Shown here: in pieces, positions 1 through 8,043 of the stretch | Layout of the letters: the number at the start of each line of letters is the position of its first letter | Numbering within the stretch: the stretch's first letter is position 1 | DNA from: Pseudonocardia sp. MH-G8 | GTDB lineage: Bacteria > Actinomycetota > Actinomycetes > Mycobacteriales > Pseudonocardiaceae | Length of the DNA: 64,000 nucleotides | Assembly (NCBI RefSeq): GCF_002262885.1 | Contig: NZ_NKYF01000001.1 | Span: 1,178,001 to 1,242,000, forward strand | Direction: 5' to 3' | Position numbers and translations under genes: made by a program | The notes under the pieces: model-generated | What the model saw: only the letters and a program-made list of their open reading frames with translations | Databases searched by the model: none | What the model was told of the DNA's origin: nothing

Positions 1-84
1 GCGCGCGGACGCGTCCCCCGCATCACCGAGCGGCGTCGCCGCGAGCACCAGCCTGCCGACGCCTGAGCTCTGGGACACCTCCAC
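1..84 (-). CDS. rsmI: 16S rRNA 2'-O-methyltransferase RsmI, N-terminal fragment (cut by window start)
   Basis: On the minus strand an open frame begins at GTG 84 (a second in-frame GTG is at 78) and runs off the window. The visible residues read VGRLVLAATPLGDAGDASAR, the N-terminal signature of RsmI (usually G-x-L-x-x-x-x-T-P-[IL]-G-[ND]-x-x-D), which methylates the ribose of C1402 of 16S rRNA using SAM. Position supports the call: rsmI is divergent from pmt in Mycobacterium too, as here (17 bp between the two starts). Only about 28 codons are present. No clear Shine-Dalgarno precedes either GTG. Confidence 0.75.
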   Translation of the reverse strand, partial: MEVSQSSGVGRLVLAATPLGDAGDASAR

Positions 85-88
85 AGCC

Positions 89-94
89 TACGAT
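89..94 (+). promoter_or_regulatory. Candidate -10 box of a leaderless pmt transcript
   Basis: TACGAT fits the actinobacterial TANNNT -10 box and ends 7 nt before the GTG start of pmt. Transcription would then begin at or beside the start codon. No Shine-Dalgarno is visible, in keeping with a leaderless mRNA. This is inference from spacing. Confidence 0.35.
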
Positions 95-101
95 CGTCTG
101 C

Positions 102-1724
102 GTGGCCACCCGCACCGCCGACGGCTCGCCGCCCGGCCCGGCCACCCCGGCCGGCGGACAGGACCCCCGCGCGTCGGGCGTCCGGCCGATCGGAACCGTC
201 CCGGTGCACGGCCCGCGTCCGCTCGATCCGACGGCCGTGCTCGGCCCGCCGCCGCCCACCGACCGGCTGCGCGGCTGGGTCGTCACGATCGTCCTCGCGC
301 TCGTCGCGGCCGTGGTGCGCTTCTCGGGCCTGGGGAGCCCCACCGACGCGGGCACCCCGATCTTCGACGAGAAGCACTACGTTCCGCAGGCCTGGCAGAT
401 CCTGCGCAACGGCGGGGTGGAGGACAACCCGGGCTACGAGCTCGTGGTGCACCCGCCGCTGGGCAAGCAGCTGATCGCGCTGGGCGAGATGCTGTTCGGC
501 TACGACGGCGTCGGCTGGCGGGCCGCCTCGGCGCTCGCGGGCGTGCTCACCGTGCTGCTGGTGGTGCGCGTCGCCCGCAGGCTCACGCGCTCCACCCTGC
601 TCGGCGGGCTCGCCGGCGTCCTGCTGATCTGCGACGGGATGTCGCACGTGCAGTCCCGGATGGGGATGCTCGACGCCTTCTCCGCGTTCTTCGTGCTCGC
701 CGCGTTCGCGGCCCTGCTCTGCGACCGCGACGACGTGCGTGCCCGGATGGCCCTCGTCGTCACCGAGGCCCGCGTCGACGACACCCCCTACGGGCCGCGG
801 CTGGGGGTGCGCTGGTGGCGGCTGCTCGCCGGTGCGCTGCTGGGCTGGGGCTGCGCCGTCAAGTGGTCCGGGTCGTACTGGGTGGCGGCGTTCGCCCTGC
901 TCGTCATGCTCTGGGACGTCACCGCCCGGAGGGCTGCGGGCGTGCGCAGGCCGTGGGTCGGCACGCTGCGCCGCGACCTCCCGCCCGCGCTGTGGGCGCT
1001 GGCCCTCGTGCCGGTGCTCGCCTACCTCTCGGCGTGGTGGGCCTGGTTCCGCAGCGAGACCGCCACCGACCGGTACGCGGTGGGGACCGAGATCGGCGAG
1101 GGCGGCCCCTGGTCCTGGATGCCCGACGCGCTGCGCTCGCTCTGGTACTACAGCGGCAAGGTGCTGGAGTTCCACAGCGGCCTGACCACCGAGTCCAGCG
1201 GGGTGCACCCGTGGGAGTCGAAGCCGTGGACGTGGCCGATGGGGCTGCGACCCATGCTCTACCACTACGCGTCGGGCGAGCAGGTCAGCGGCTGCGGCAC
1301 CACCGACTGCGTGAGCGCCGTGATGCTGATCGGCACCCCCGCGCTGTGGTGGCCCGCGCTCGTGGTGCTCGCGTTCGCGCTGTGGCGCCTGGTCACGCGC
1401 TTCGACTGGCGCTACGGCGCGGTCCTGCTCGCCTACGGCGCCGGCATCCTGCCGTGGTTCGCCAACCTCGACCGGCAGATGTACTACTTCTACATGGCGC
1501 CGCTGGCGCCGTTCCTGGTGCTCGCCACCGTGCTGGTCATGGGCGAAATCCTCGGCCCGTCCGCGGCCGGGAGGGAGCGCCGCCAGACGGGGCTGCTGGT
1601 CGTCTGCCTCTGGGTGGGCGCGGTCGTGGCGAACTTCGTGTGGCTGTGGCCCATCCTGGTGGGCGCGCCGATCACGCCGGACATGTGGGACGCGCAGCTG
1701 TGGCTGCCCTCCTGGCGGGCGTGA
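102..1724 (+). CDS. pmt: Dolichyl-phosphate-mannose--protein mannosyltransferase (PMT family)
   Basis: A 540-residue polytopic membrane enzyme that transfers mannose from polyprenyl-phosphomannose to Ser/Thr of secreted proteins, acting on Sec substrates at the outer face of the membrane. After a Pro/Gly-rich cytoplasmic tail (about 60 residues) the first membrane segment is followed by the GT39 loop motif FDEKHYVPQAW, in which the acidic DE pair is catalytically important in this family. Around ten further hydrophobic segments follow, with the family-typical HSGL/HPWESKPW stretch near the middle. The length is normal for actinobacterial Pmt. GTG start at 102 lies just after a -10-like box. 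The gene is divergent from rsmI. Confidence 0.93.
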   Translation: MATRTADGSPPGPATPAGGQDPRASGVRPIGTVPVHGPRPLDPTAVLGPPPPTDRLRGWVVTIVLALVAAVVRFSGLGSPTDAGTPIFDEKHYVPQAWQILRNGGVEDNPGYELVVHPPLGKQLIALGEMLFGYDGVGWRAASALAGVLTVLLVVRVARRLTRSTLLGGLAGVLLICDGMSHVQSRMGMLDAFSAFFVLAAFAALLCDRDDVRARMALVVTEARVDDTPYGPRLGVRWWRLLAGALLGWGCAVKWSGSYWVAAFALLVMLWDVTARRAAGVRRPWVGTLRRDLPPALWALALVPVLAYLSAWWAWFRSETATDRYAVGTEIGEGGPWSWMPDALRSLWYYSGKVLEFHSGLTTESSGVHPWESKPWTWPMGLRPMLYHYASGEQVSGCGTTDCVSAVMLIGTPALWWPALVVLAFALWRLVTRFDWRYGAVLLAYGAGILPWFANLDRQMYYFYMAPLAPFLVLATVLVMGEILGPSAAGRERRQTGLLVVCLWVGAVVANFVWLWPILVGAPITPDMWDAQLWLPSWRA

Positions 1725-1785
1725 ACCCCCAGCCCCGCGAGTCGGGGTCTCGGCGCACGCGTGTCGCGCTCTCCGCAGCCGCGGT

Positions 1786-2424
1786 TCAGCAGCCGTCGGC
1801 GCGCAGCGGGCGGTGAACGGGGTCGACGTCGAGCGTGACGGCTTCGACCTCCGAGCGGTAGGCACAGCCGGCCCCGGTGCGCACCTCGACGGTGTCGGGA
1901 TCGACGAACCGGATCTCCGCGGGCGCCGGAGCGGCCTCGACGCCCTGGTAGACCACGGTCTCCTGCTCGAAAGGCCCCCCGCCCGAGCGCAGGACCACCG
2001 CGTAGACGGGGGCGATCGCCTCGCGGGCGCCTTCGACGACCACGAGCCGCCTGCTGCCCTCGGCCACCTCCGACACCGTCCGGTTCTCGACGCTCACCCG
2101 GTCGGCAAGCACGACGATCCCCACCCATCCGAGCGCTGCGATGCCCCCGATGACCAGCACACACGCCCGCAGCAGCCCTCGGCGCGCGAGCACCGCGAAC
2201 GTCGCGGTCAGCAGCAGCACGGCGAGCAGCACCAGCCCTGCGGTGAACCACCGGATGTTCCGCAGGTGGAAGGGATCGGCGACGGCCAGCACGGCCAGCC
2301 CACCGACCAGCACGGTGAGGGCGGCGAGGACGACGGCGTGACGCAGTCTCGGCACACGGGCATCCTGCCCCACCGGCGAACGGTGCAGCGCGGAGCGGAG
2401 CCGGCCGGCGACGTGACGTAACAC
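1786..2424 (-). CDS. Hypothetical four-TM membrane protein
   Basis: A 212-residue protein that I cannot assign to a characterised family. After a short basic N-terminus there are hydrophobic segments at about residues 28-48, 58-80 and 86-108, followed by a soluble C-terminal domain of about 95 residues rich in Val and Glu, with paired Cys near the end (AGCAYRS and DGC) that would sit outside if the topology is N-in with an odd number of segments. Good GC3 bias supports coding. The gene is convergent with pmt (61 bp apart). ATG 2424 is the first start; no partner gene is next to it. Confidence 0.6.
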   Translation of the reverse strand: MLRHVAGRLRSALHRSPVGQDARVPRLRHAVVLAALTVLVGGLAVLAVADPFHLRNIRWFTAGLVLLAVLLLTATFAVLARRGLLRACVLVIGGIAALGWVGIVVLADRVSVENRTVSEVAEGSRRLVVVEGAREAIAPVYAVVLRSGGGPFEQETVVYQGVEAAPAPAEIRFVDPDTVEVRTGAGCAYRSEVEAVTLDVDPVHRPLRADGC

Positions 2425-2492
2425 CCGGAGCCGGCCGGACGAACTCCATCCCGGCCCCGCACTGCGGGGCCGGCGCCGATGACCTCGGCCGA

Positions 2493-2528
2493 CGAAGGCC
2501 CGTTCCCATGCCCCGGGACGGGCCTTCG
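2493..2528. terminator. Strong hairpin, terminator-like
   Basis: An 11-bp perfect inverted repeat (CGAAGGCCCGT / ACGGGCCTTCG) with a 14-nt loop. A second 8-bp hairpin (CCGGCCCC/GGGGCCGG) lies at 2451-2473. Neither has a T-tract, so a role in termination is inferred from stem strength only. Confidence 0.35.
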
Positions 2529-2675
2529 CCGTTCCCGCTCCCAGCGCGGCGACCCGCCGCGAACCTCAGCAGGTGGCGCCCAGGGGCCGCAGCGCCACAG
2601 CCCCGGGCCCCTCCGGCGGCGAGTTGGTGCCGGAACCGCGGCCGGCGGGAACGCCCGTGGCCGGCGACCGAAGAG

Positions 2676-2799
2676 CCATGATCACCGAACGGGCGCAGAA
2701 CCGGCCACATATCGCCGCTTCTGCACCGGATCAGCGATCACCGCCTCCCTGCCGACCCATGATCACCAGATGGGTGCAGAAACGGCCATATATCGCCGC
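2676..2799 (+). repeat. Two 43-bp direct repeats, 81 bp apart
   Basis: Copies at 2676-2718 and 2757-2799 match at 37 of 43 positions. Each begins CCATGATCACC and ends in ATATCGCCGC, with GCAGAA in the middle. The motif contains the palindrome GGTGATCACC in partial form. Possibly a dispersed genome repeat, but only these copies are in the window. Confidence 0.7.
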
Positions 2800-3020
2800 C
2801 ACCGCTCCCATCCGGTGATCACGGCCGCAACTCGCCCCGGCCCAGAGGTGGGTCGGACGGGGCAAGCGCGCGGTCCGACAGTCGGGGAGGCCTCTCACCC
2901 CGGAGAAACCCACCACGACGGCTCGCCCAGAGGATCCCACGCACACGCGAGGCACCCGAGACAGACGGAACACATCCGACGCAGACGGAGACGGAGACGC
3001 CCGAGCAGACGGAACACATC

Positions 3021-3140
3021 CGACCGACGGGAGGCATCTGTCGCAGACAGAAGGCATCCGTCGCAGACAGAAGGCATCCGTCGCAGACAGAAGGCATCCG
3101 TCGCAGACAGAAGGCATCCGTCGCAGACGGGAGGCATCCA
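3021..3140 (+). repeat. 20-bp tandem repeat array (six units)
   Basis: Four identical consecutive copies of TCGCAGACAGAAGGCATCCG occupy 3041-3120, with diverged units at 3021-3040 and 3121-3140. Weaker relatives (CAGACGGAACACATCCGA) lie just upstream at about 2963-3022. There are no spacers, so it is a simple minisatellite and not a CRISPR array. Confidence 0.9.
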
Positions 3141-3195
3141 ACGCAGAGGAACCACAGAGGATGGGGGTCCGGGGGCGAAGCCCTCCGGCCGGGGG

Positions 3196-3216
3196 TCTGG
3201 GGGCTTGGCCCCCAGA
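3196..3216. terminator. Hairpin downstream of tRNA-Ala
   Basis: A perfect 9-bp stem TCTGGGGGC/GCCCCCAGA with a 3-nt loop lies 58 nt beyond the 3' end of the minus-strand tRNA-Ala. It may end that transcript. It lacks a U-tract on that side and is embedded in the GGGGTC-rich sequence common in actinobacterial intergenic regions. Confidence 0.35.
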
Positions 3217-3274
3217 GAAAACGCGACACACGACAACGGCGAGCGCACTCCGCGAGCACACCTCACCAACCGGG

Positions 3275-3347
3275 TGGAGCTGAGGGGAATCGAACCCCTG
3301 ACCTACTCGATGCGAACGAGTCGCGCTACCAACTGCGCCACAGCCCC
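3275..3347 (-). tRNA. tRNA-Ala (anticodon CGC)
   Basis: The minus strand gives a full 73-nt cloverleaf. The acceptor stem is GGGGCTG/CAGCTCC with discriminator A and the G3:U70 wobble pair that is the identity element of alanine tRNAs. The D arm is GGCGCAGTTGGTAGCGC; the anticodon loop TTCGCAT gives anticodon CGC, reading GCG codons; the T arm contains GGTTCGATTCC. The CCA end is not encoded. Confidence 0.97.
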
Positions 3348-3389
3348 GTGCCCGGCGTTCCCGCCGGACCTGACGACCTTATCAGCCGG

Positions 3390-4337
3390 TCACTCGCCCG
3401 CTGCACGGCGGTAGTCGGGACGGGCCGGGCCGTCGAGCTCGTACAGGTCGGGGTCGTCGTCGTCGGCCTCGACCAGGGCGGTTCCGGCGGGGAGCGCGGG
3501 TGGCGGGGCGGGGCGCAGCCGCGGCAGGGCGGGCTCGCCGTCGGTGGGGTCGTCCTCGGGCTCGGCGCGGCCCTTGGCGCGGCGCAGCGGCTCGCCGGTG
3601 CCGGGGATCCGTTCGGGCTCCTCGTCGAGGAGGTCCTCGTCGGCGTCCGCGTCGTCGTGCTCCAGGTCCTCCTCGTCGTACTCGTCGTCGAGCTCGTCGG
3701 CGTACTCGTCGTCCTCGAGGCGGGTGACGTCACGGCCGCGGCGGGCCCAGGTGTCGAGTTCCGGGTCGTCGGCGGCGGGGGTCCGGCGGGTGCCTGCCAT
3801 GCGTGCGGCACGGCGTTCCCGGATCGACTCCTCCATGCGCACCTGGCGGCGCAGGTAGACGAGGTAGCCGACGAGGGCGAGGTCGACGGCGGCGTGGGGC
3901 CACCACATCCCGGGGAGCGCGATGGCGGCGATCACGCCGGTGATGACGGCGACGATCAGCATGGCGAGCACGACCCGCTGCCGGAAGGCGTAGCGGGCGC
4001 GGGCGGCGAGCGCCGCGGCCTCCGGATCGAAGCCGCCTCGGCCGGGGCGGTAGCGCGGCGTCGGTCGCTCCCAGCGCCGGTCGTCGCGCTCCTCCTCGGC
4101 CCGGTCGAGGTCGTCGTCGTGATCGCGGCTCGTGTCGCGCGTCACCTCGTCCATCCCGTGCACCTCCCGTTCACGGCCCGTGGCCGGGCGCCGGTGCTGC
4201 AGCGGTCGCTCCAGCACCCGCCCGGAAAGGGCGGCGACGCTCGGCCGGGCCACTTCCTGCCGACGCCGCGCGACCGCGGGGACGAGGATCAGCAGCCAGA
4301 GCACCACCAGGCTCGCGAAGATCATCGAGCTCGGCAC
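3390..4337 (-). CDS. SepX/GlpR-like divisome-associated membrane protein
   Basis: A 315-residue protein with one membrane segment at the extreme N-terminus (about residues 5-23, MIFASLVVLWLLILVPAVA), a charged linker, a hydrophobic pair at about 115-160 followed by YLRRQVR, and a very acidic, probably disordered C-terminus (runs such as DDEYADELDDEYDEED). This N-terminal segment plus a central paired-membrane segment is the layout of actinobacterial SepX (Streptomyces) and GlpR (Mycobacterium), proteins linked to cell division and envelope growth. Position next to rimJ-moeA-galU is the same as that of the mycobacterial homologue. Function is inferred from family and context. Confidence 0.65.
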   Translation of the reverse strand: MPSSMIFASLVVLWLLILVPAVARRRQEVARPSVAALSGRVLERPLQHRRPATGREREVHGMDEVTRDTSRDHDDDLDRAEEERDDRRWERPTPRYRPGRGGFDPEAAALAARARYAFRQRVVLAMLIVAVITGVIAAIALPGMWWPHAAVDLALVGYLVYLRRQVRMEESIRERRAARMAGTRRTPAADDPELDTWARRGRDVTRLEDDEYADELDDEYDEEDLEHDDADADEDLLDEEPERIPGTGEPLRRAKGRAEPEDDPTDGEPALPRLRPAPPPALPAGTALVEADDDDPDLYELDGPARPDYRRAAGE

Positions 4338-4515
4338 GGCTGCCTCCTACCCCTCCCCCATGGGCGCAGTCCGGGAACGTCCCGGTTCCCCGGCCAAGAT
4401 CGCTCCCGGCGTCCACGGTAGTCAGCGCCGGTGCATGAAACGGGCAGCGACGCGCCGACGCGATGAGGTTCACCCGCGTGCCGGGCGGCAGCGACACGAT
4501 GCGCACGTCGAGGAG

Positions 4516-5202
4516 TCAGGTGCGCGGGCTCGGGTCACCCATCCGCTCCGCGCGCCCGGCTGCGACCAGGCGTGCCGTCAGGCCGCCCGGGCGCATCTCG
4601 TCGGCGGTGAGGGCGAAGCAGGCGTGGTCGCGCCAGGCCCCGTCGACGTCGAGGTAGCGGCGGAACAGTCCTTCCTCGCGGAACCCGAGCTTCTCCAGGA
4701 CCCGCAGGCTCGCGGCGTTCTCCGGCCGCACCGTCGCTTCCAGGCGGTGCAGCCCGACACGCCCGAAGCAGTGGTCCACCACGAGCGCGACCGCCGCGGT
4801 GATCACACCGCTGCCGGAGACGCGGGAGTCGACCCAGTAGCCGACGTAGGCCGAGAGCAGTGGCTCGCGCACCACGTTGCCGACCATGACGTGGCCGACG
4901 AAGCGGCCGTCCAGGGTCACCGCGAACGGCAGCGCGGCGCCCCGGCGCGCCGCCGCCCGCAGCTGCACCCAGCGGGCGGGCCACTCGCCGCGCGAGTGGC
5001 GCTCGGCCCATCCGCCGGGCATCGTCGGCTCCCACGGCGCGAGGTGATGCTCGTCGCGGATGCGGATCGCCGACCACGCAGCGCCGTCGCGCAGCCACAC
5101 CGGGCGCAGGGCCACCACGCCGCCGGGGACGCGCAGCGGCCCGAGCCTGGCCGGCCAGCCGGGATGGCGCGCCGGGGCCCGCCCGGGGTACGCGTGCGCC
5201 AT
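4516..5202 (-). CDS. rimJ: GNAT-family N-acetyltransferase, RimJ/RimL type
   Basis: A 228-residue acetyltransferase of the ribosomal-protein-serine/alanine acetyltransferase group, which uses acetyl-CoA to modify N-termini of proteins. The GNAT core is clear: the loop GSGVITAAVALVVDHCF replaces the usual Q/RxxGxG/A acetyl-CoA site, followed by the hallmark RLEATVRPENAASLRVLEKLGF and then EGLFRRYLDVDGAWRDH, the RimJ/L C-terminal signature. ATG 5202 lies 7 bp after the moeA stop, so the two are probably co-transcribed. The first 15 residues are poorly conserved and the start could be slightly downstream. The true substrate is unknown. Confidence 0.85.
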   Translation of the reverse strand: MAHAYPGRAPARHPGWPARLGPLRVPGGVVALRPVWLRDGAAWSAIRIRDEHHLAPWEPTMPGGWAERHSRGEWPARWVQLRAAARRGAALPFAVTLDGRFVGHVMVGNVVREPLLSAYVGYWVDSRVSGSGVITAAVALVVDHCFGRVGLHRLEATVRPENAASLRVLEKLGFREEGLFRRYLDVDGAWRDHACFALTADEMRPGGLTARLVAAGRAERMGDPSPRT

Positions 5203-5209
5203 TGGGCGC

Positions 5210-6436
5210 TCAGGCCGGGGCGGGCAGGAACGCGACGGTGACGATCTCGTCGACGGTGGCCTCTGTGAGGTCCTCGGGGAGCACGATCAGGCCGTTGGCC
5301 TCGCCGAGCGACGACAGCAGGTGCGTGCCCGACGTGCCGATCGGCTGCACGAGGTAGTCGCCGGTGGCCTGCTCGCGCAGCAGCCGGCCGCGCACGTAGC
5401 CGCGCCGGCCCGGCTGCGAGACGACGGGCGAGGTGAGGCGCGCCGAGAGCATCCGCCGGTGGGGGTCGGTGCGGCCGAGCGCGATCCGCAGCAGCGGGCG
5501 CACCAGCACCTCGAACAGCAGTAGCGCGGTGGCCGGGTAGGACGGGAACAGGAAGGTGGGCACGCCGTCGGGGCCCAGCCGCCCGAACGCCTGAGTGGAG
5601 CCCGGGTGCATGGCGACGCGCGTGGTGTCGAGCTCGCCGAGCCCGGCGAGCGCGGACTGCACCTCGGCGCCCGCCGCGCCGCCGACGGCCCCGCACACCA
5701 CGATCACGTCGCTGAACGGGAGCCGGTCCTGCATCGCGGCGCTGACGTCGCGCGCGTCACCACGGACGAGCCCCGGACGCGTCGTCTCGGCCCCCGCCTC
5801 GCGCGCCGCGGCCGCGAGCGCGGGCGAGCAGACGTCGGGGATCTGACCGGCGCCCGGCGTGCGGGCGAGGTCGACGAGCTCGTCGCCGACCGAGATCACC
5901 GAGACCCGCGGCTTCGGGTGCACGAGGACCTTGTCCCGCCCGGTGGCGGCCAGCATCGCCACTTGGGGCGCGCCGATCACCGCATCGCGGCGCACCGCGA
6001 CGTCGCCGGGCTGGACGTCCTCGCCGATCCGCCGGACGAACGCCGCGGACGGCACACCCTGGTGGACGCTCAGCCGGGCGGTGCCGGCATCGGTGTTCGC
6101 CATGGGCACGACGGCGTCGGCCAGCGTCGGCAGCGGCGCGCCCGCGTTGACGCGGACGGCCTGGCCGGGTTGCAGCCGCAGCGGCTGCCGCGATCCCGCC
6201 GGGATCTCCCCCACGACCGGGATGGACGCCGGTTCGTCGGGGCACGCCCCGGCCAGGTCGACGCTGCGCACGGCGTAGCCGTCGATCGCCGCCTGGTCGA
6301 ATCCGGGCAGCGGGCGCGAGGAGACGACCTCCTCCGCGCACCGCAACCCGTGGGCGTCCGAGAGCGCCACCCGCACCGGTGCGGGGCGCACCGCGGTGGC
6401 GAGGACCCGCTCGAGCTGCTCGTCGACCGTCCGCAC
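5210..6436 (-). CDS. moeA: Molybdopterin molybdenumtransferase MoeA
   Basis: A 408-residue protein that inserts molybdate into adenylated molybdopterin. N-terminal domains I/II contain the family motif DQAAIDGYAVRS (residues about 46-57) and PVVGEIPAG...; domain III is the MogA-like fold with ISVGDELV and D-V-I-V-V-C-G-A-V-G-G, where the usual TGG-S-G-D loop is modified; domain IV ends in the beta-barrel LTSPVVSQPGRRGYVRGRL. Length is typical. It lies between galU (7 bp upstream) and rimJ in a tight minus-strand operon. A second Moco gene, moaB, lies at 11.2 kb. Confidence 0.92.
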   Translation of the reverse strand: MRTVDEQLERVLATAVRPAPVRVALSDAHGLRCAEEVVSSRPLPGFDQAAIDGYAVRSVDLAGACPDEPASIPVVGEIPAGSRQPLRLQPGQAVRVNAGAPLPTLADAVVPMANTDAGTARLSVHQGVPSAAFVRRIGEDVQPGDVAVRRDAVIGAPQVAMLAATGRDKVLVHPKPRVSVISVGDELVDLARTPGAGQIPDVCSPALAAAAREAGAETTRPGLVRGDARDVSAAMQDRLPFSDVIVVCGAVGGAAGAEVQSALAGLGELDTTRVAMHPGSTQAFGRLGPDGVPTFLFPSYPATALLLFEVLVRPLLRIALGRTDPHRRMLSARLTSPVVSQPGRRGYVRGRLLREQATGDYLVQPIGTSGTHLLSSLGEANGLIVLPEDLTEATVDEIVTVAFLPAPA

Positions 6437-6443
6437 GTCGGTG

Positions 6444-7343
6444 TCAACCCTTCAGGCGGGCGGCCAGCCAGGCACGCAGGTCGGGACCGAGGTCGGGGTC
6501 GTCGAGGGCGAAGTCGACGAAAGCGCGCACGTACCCGGCGGGGTTGCCGAGGTCGTGGCGGATGCCCCGGTGCACGACCACGTGCACCGGATGCCCTTCC
6601 TCGATCATCAGGGCGACGGCGTCGGTGAGCTGCAACTCACCACCCGCTCCCGGGGTGATCCGGTCGAGCGCGTCGAAGACGGCCCGGTCGAGCAGGTAGC
6701 GGCCGGCTGCCGCGAGCGTGGACGGCGCCTGGGCGGGCTCGGGTTTCTCGACCATCCCGTGGACGCGCTTCACGTCCTCGTCGTCGGTGTCGGTGATCTC
6801 GAAGACGCCGTAGGCCGCGATCTCCTCCCGCGGCACGTCGAACGCGCACAGCACGCTGCCCCCGTGCCGTTTCCGGACCTCGGCCATCGTGGAGAGCACA
6901 CCGCTGGGCAGCACGAGGTCGTCGGGCAGCAGCACGGCGAAGGCCTGCTCGTCGGGCCCCAGGGCCCCGCGCGCGCAGCCGACGGCGTGGCCCAGGCCCT
7001 TAGCCTCGTCCTGGATGACCGTCTGCACGGCGATCAGCTCGTGCGCCCGCCGCACCTTCGCGACCAGCGCGTCCTTGCCCCGGGCCGCGAGCTCCTTCTC
7101 CAGCTCGGCCGAGTCGGCGAAGTGCTCCGCCACCGCGTCCTTGCCCGGAGAGCTGACGATCAACAGCCGCTCGGCACCGGCCTCGGCGGCCTCCGCGGCA
7201 ACGAGCTCGATGCCCGGCGTGTCGAGGACCGGCAGGAGCTCCTTGGGCACGGTCTTGGTGGTGGGCAGGAACCGAGTGCCCAGGCCGGCGGCCGGGACCA
7301 CCGCGGAGCGGAACGGCAGCTCCCGGTACGCAGGCTCGTTCAT
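6444..7343 (-). CDS. galU: UTP--glucose-1-phosphate uridylyltransferase GalU
   Basis: A 299-residue enzyme making UDP-glucose from UTP and glucose-1-phosphate for cell-wall and glycolipid synthesis. The nucleotidyltransferase signature AAGLGTRFLPTTKTVPKELL is at residues 18-37, followed by the family blocks FVRQ-type VQTVIQDEAKGLGHAV, LLPDDLVL and MVEKPEPAQAPS. The frame stays open far upstream (to 7955), but family alignment and ATG 7343 (MNEPAYREL) give the correct start. The upstream extension lies antisense to the cyclo-ligase gene and is not real. First gene of the galU-moeA-rimJ operon, divergent from the cyclo-ligase gene (36 bp). Confidence 0.93.
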   Translation of the reverse strand: MNEPAYRELPFRSAVVPAAGLGTRFLPTTKTVPKELLPVLDTPGIELVAAEAAEAGAERLLIVSSPGKDAVAEHFADSAELEKELAARGKDALVAKVRRAHELIAVQTVIQDEAKGLGHAVGCARGALGPDEQAFAVLLPDDLVLPSGVLSTMAEVRKRHGGSVLCAFDVPREEIAAYGVFEITDTDDEDVKRVHGMVEKPEPAQAPSTLAAAGRYLLDRAVFDALDRITPGAGGELQLTDAVALMIEEGHPVHVVVHRGIRHDLGNPAGYVRAFVDFALDDPDLGPDLRAWLAARLKG

Positions 7344-7379
7344 GGTCGGCGAGCCTAATGGCGCCGGTAGGTTTATTGC

Positions 7380-7985
7380 GTGATGGGACGCGCCGTTCTC
7401 ACCGAGAAGAACCGTTGGCGCACCGCTCTCATCGCGGCGCGCGAGGCCCTGCCGCCGCCGGTGCGGGCGGCGCGGGCCGTGGCGCTGGCCGGGGCGGCCG
7501 TGCGGCTGGCCGGCCGGACGGGCGGTCCGGTGTGCGCCTATCTGCCGGTCGGCCTCGAGCCCGGATCCCCCGAACTGGTGGACGCCCTGCTCGCCGCGGG
7601 CCACCGCGTGCTGCTGCCGGTGGTGCCGTCGACTCCCGGCCCCTTGGACTGGGCCGCGTACACCGGCCCGGCATCCCTGCACGCAGGGCCGCTCGGGTTG
7701 CGGGAACCCACCGGGACCCGGCTGGGGCCGGCAGCGGTGGCGGACGCACGGTTGGTGCTGGTGCCCGCGCTGGCCGCCGACCGCACGGGAGCCCGGCTCG
7801 GCCGCGGGGGCGGCTACTACGACCGGACGCTGCCGCTGGCGGCGCCGGGCGTCCCGCTCGTCGTCGTGCTGAACGACGAGGAGCTGGTGGAGCGGCTGCC
7901 CGCCGAGCCGCACGACCGGCGGGTGACGGCCGCGCTGCTCGCCGACGCCGGTCACACCCCGCTGGGGAACAACCGCTTCCCCTGA
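7380..7985 (+). CDS. 5-formyltetrahydrofolate cyclo-ligase
   Basis: A 201-residue ATP-dependent enzyme that converts 5-formyl-THF to 5,10-methenyl-THF and so returns folate to the one-carbon pool. The N-terminal basic helix (KNRWRTALIAAREALP) precedes the substrate region, and the C-terminal ATP/Mg signature LGRGGGYYDR (about residues 140-149) is intact. GTG 7380 starts it; ATG 7383 follows at once and is an alternative. The next gene, the zinc-ribbon protein, follows after 58 bp but has its own CIRCE-controlled promoter. Confidence 0.93.
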   Translation: MMGRAVLTEKNRWRTALIAAREALPPPVRAARAVALAGAAVRLAGRTGGPVCAYLPVGLEPGSPELVDALLAAGHRVLLPVVPSTPGPLDWAAYTGPASLHAGPLGLREPTGTRLGPAAVADARLVLVPALAADRTGARLGRGGGYYDRTLPLAAPGVPLVVVLNDEELVERLPAEPHDRRVTAALLADAGHTPLGNNRFP

Positions 7986-7994
7986 CGGGTTATG

Positions 7995-8021
7995 CTGGCA
8001 CTCGACTCGATCGAGTGCCAG
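7995..8021 (+). promoter_or_regulatory. CIRCE element (HrcA operator)
   Basis: CTGGCACTC-N9-GAGTGCCAG is a perfect 9-bp inverted repeat with exactly the 9-nt spacer of the CIRCE operator (consensus TTAGCACTC-N9-GAGTGCTAA) bound by the heat-shock repressor HrcA. A -10-like TATGCT at 7991-7996 overlaps the left arm, so bound HrcA would block the promoter. It controls the zinc-ribbon gene starting at 8044. Confidence 0.88.
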
Positions 8022-8043
8022 CTCGTTCGCCCCGGAGGGACTC

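Larger units (their letters stand above)
2425..3274. other. Non-coding, repeat-rich intergenic stretch
   Basis: This 850-bp stretch between the hypothetical membrane gene and tRNA-Ala has no convincing gene. The open frames across it have no family resemblance and are produced by tandem repeats. It holds two GC hairpins (2451-2473 and 2493-2528), a pair of 43-bp direct repeats (2676-2718 and 2757-2799), a 20-bp tandem repeat array (3021-3140) and a further hairpin (3196-3216). Confidence 0.6.

Noticed and set aside
3021..3140. CRISPR-like direct repeats
   Set aside because: The 20-bp units are contiguous with no spacers, and no cas gene is near.
2479..3414. 311-codon plus-strand frame
   Set aside because: It runs through tandem repeats and into the tRNA-Ala gene on the other strand.
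7344..7955. N-terminal extension of GalU
   Set aside because: It is antisense to the cyclo-ligase gene, and GalU homologues begin at the ATG 7343 region.
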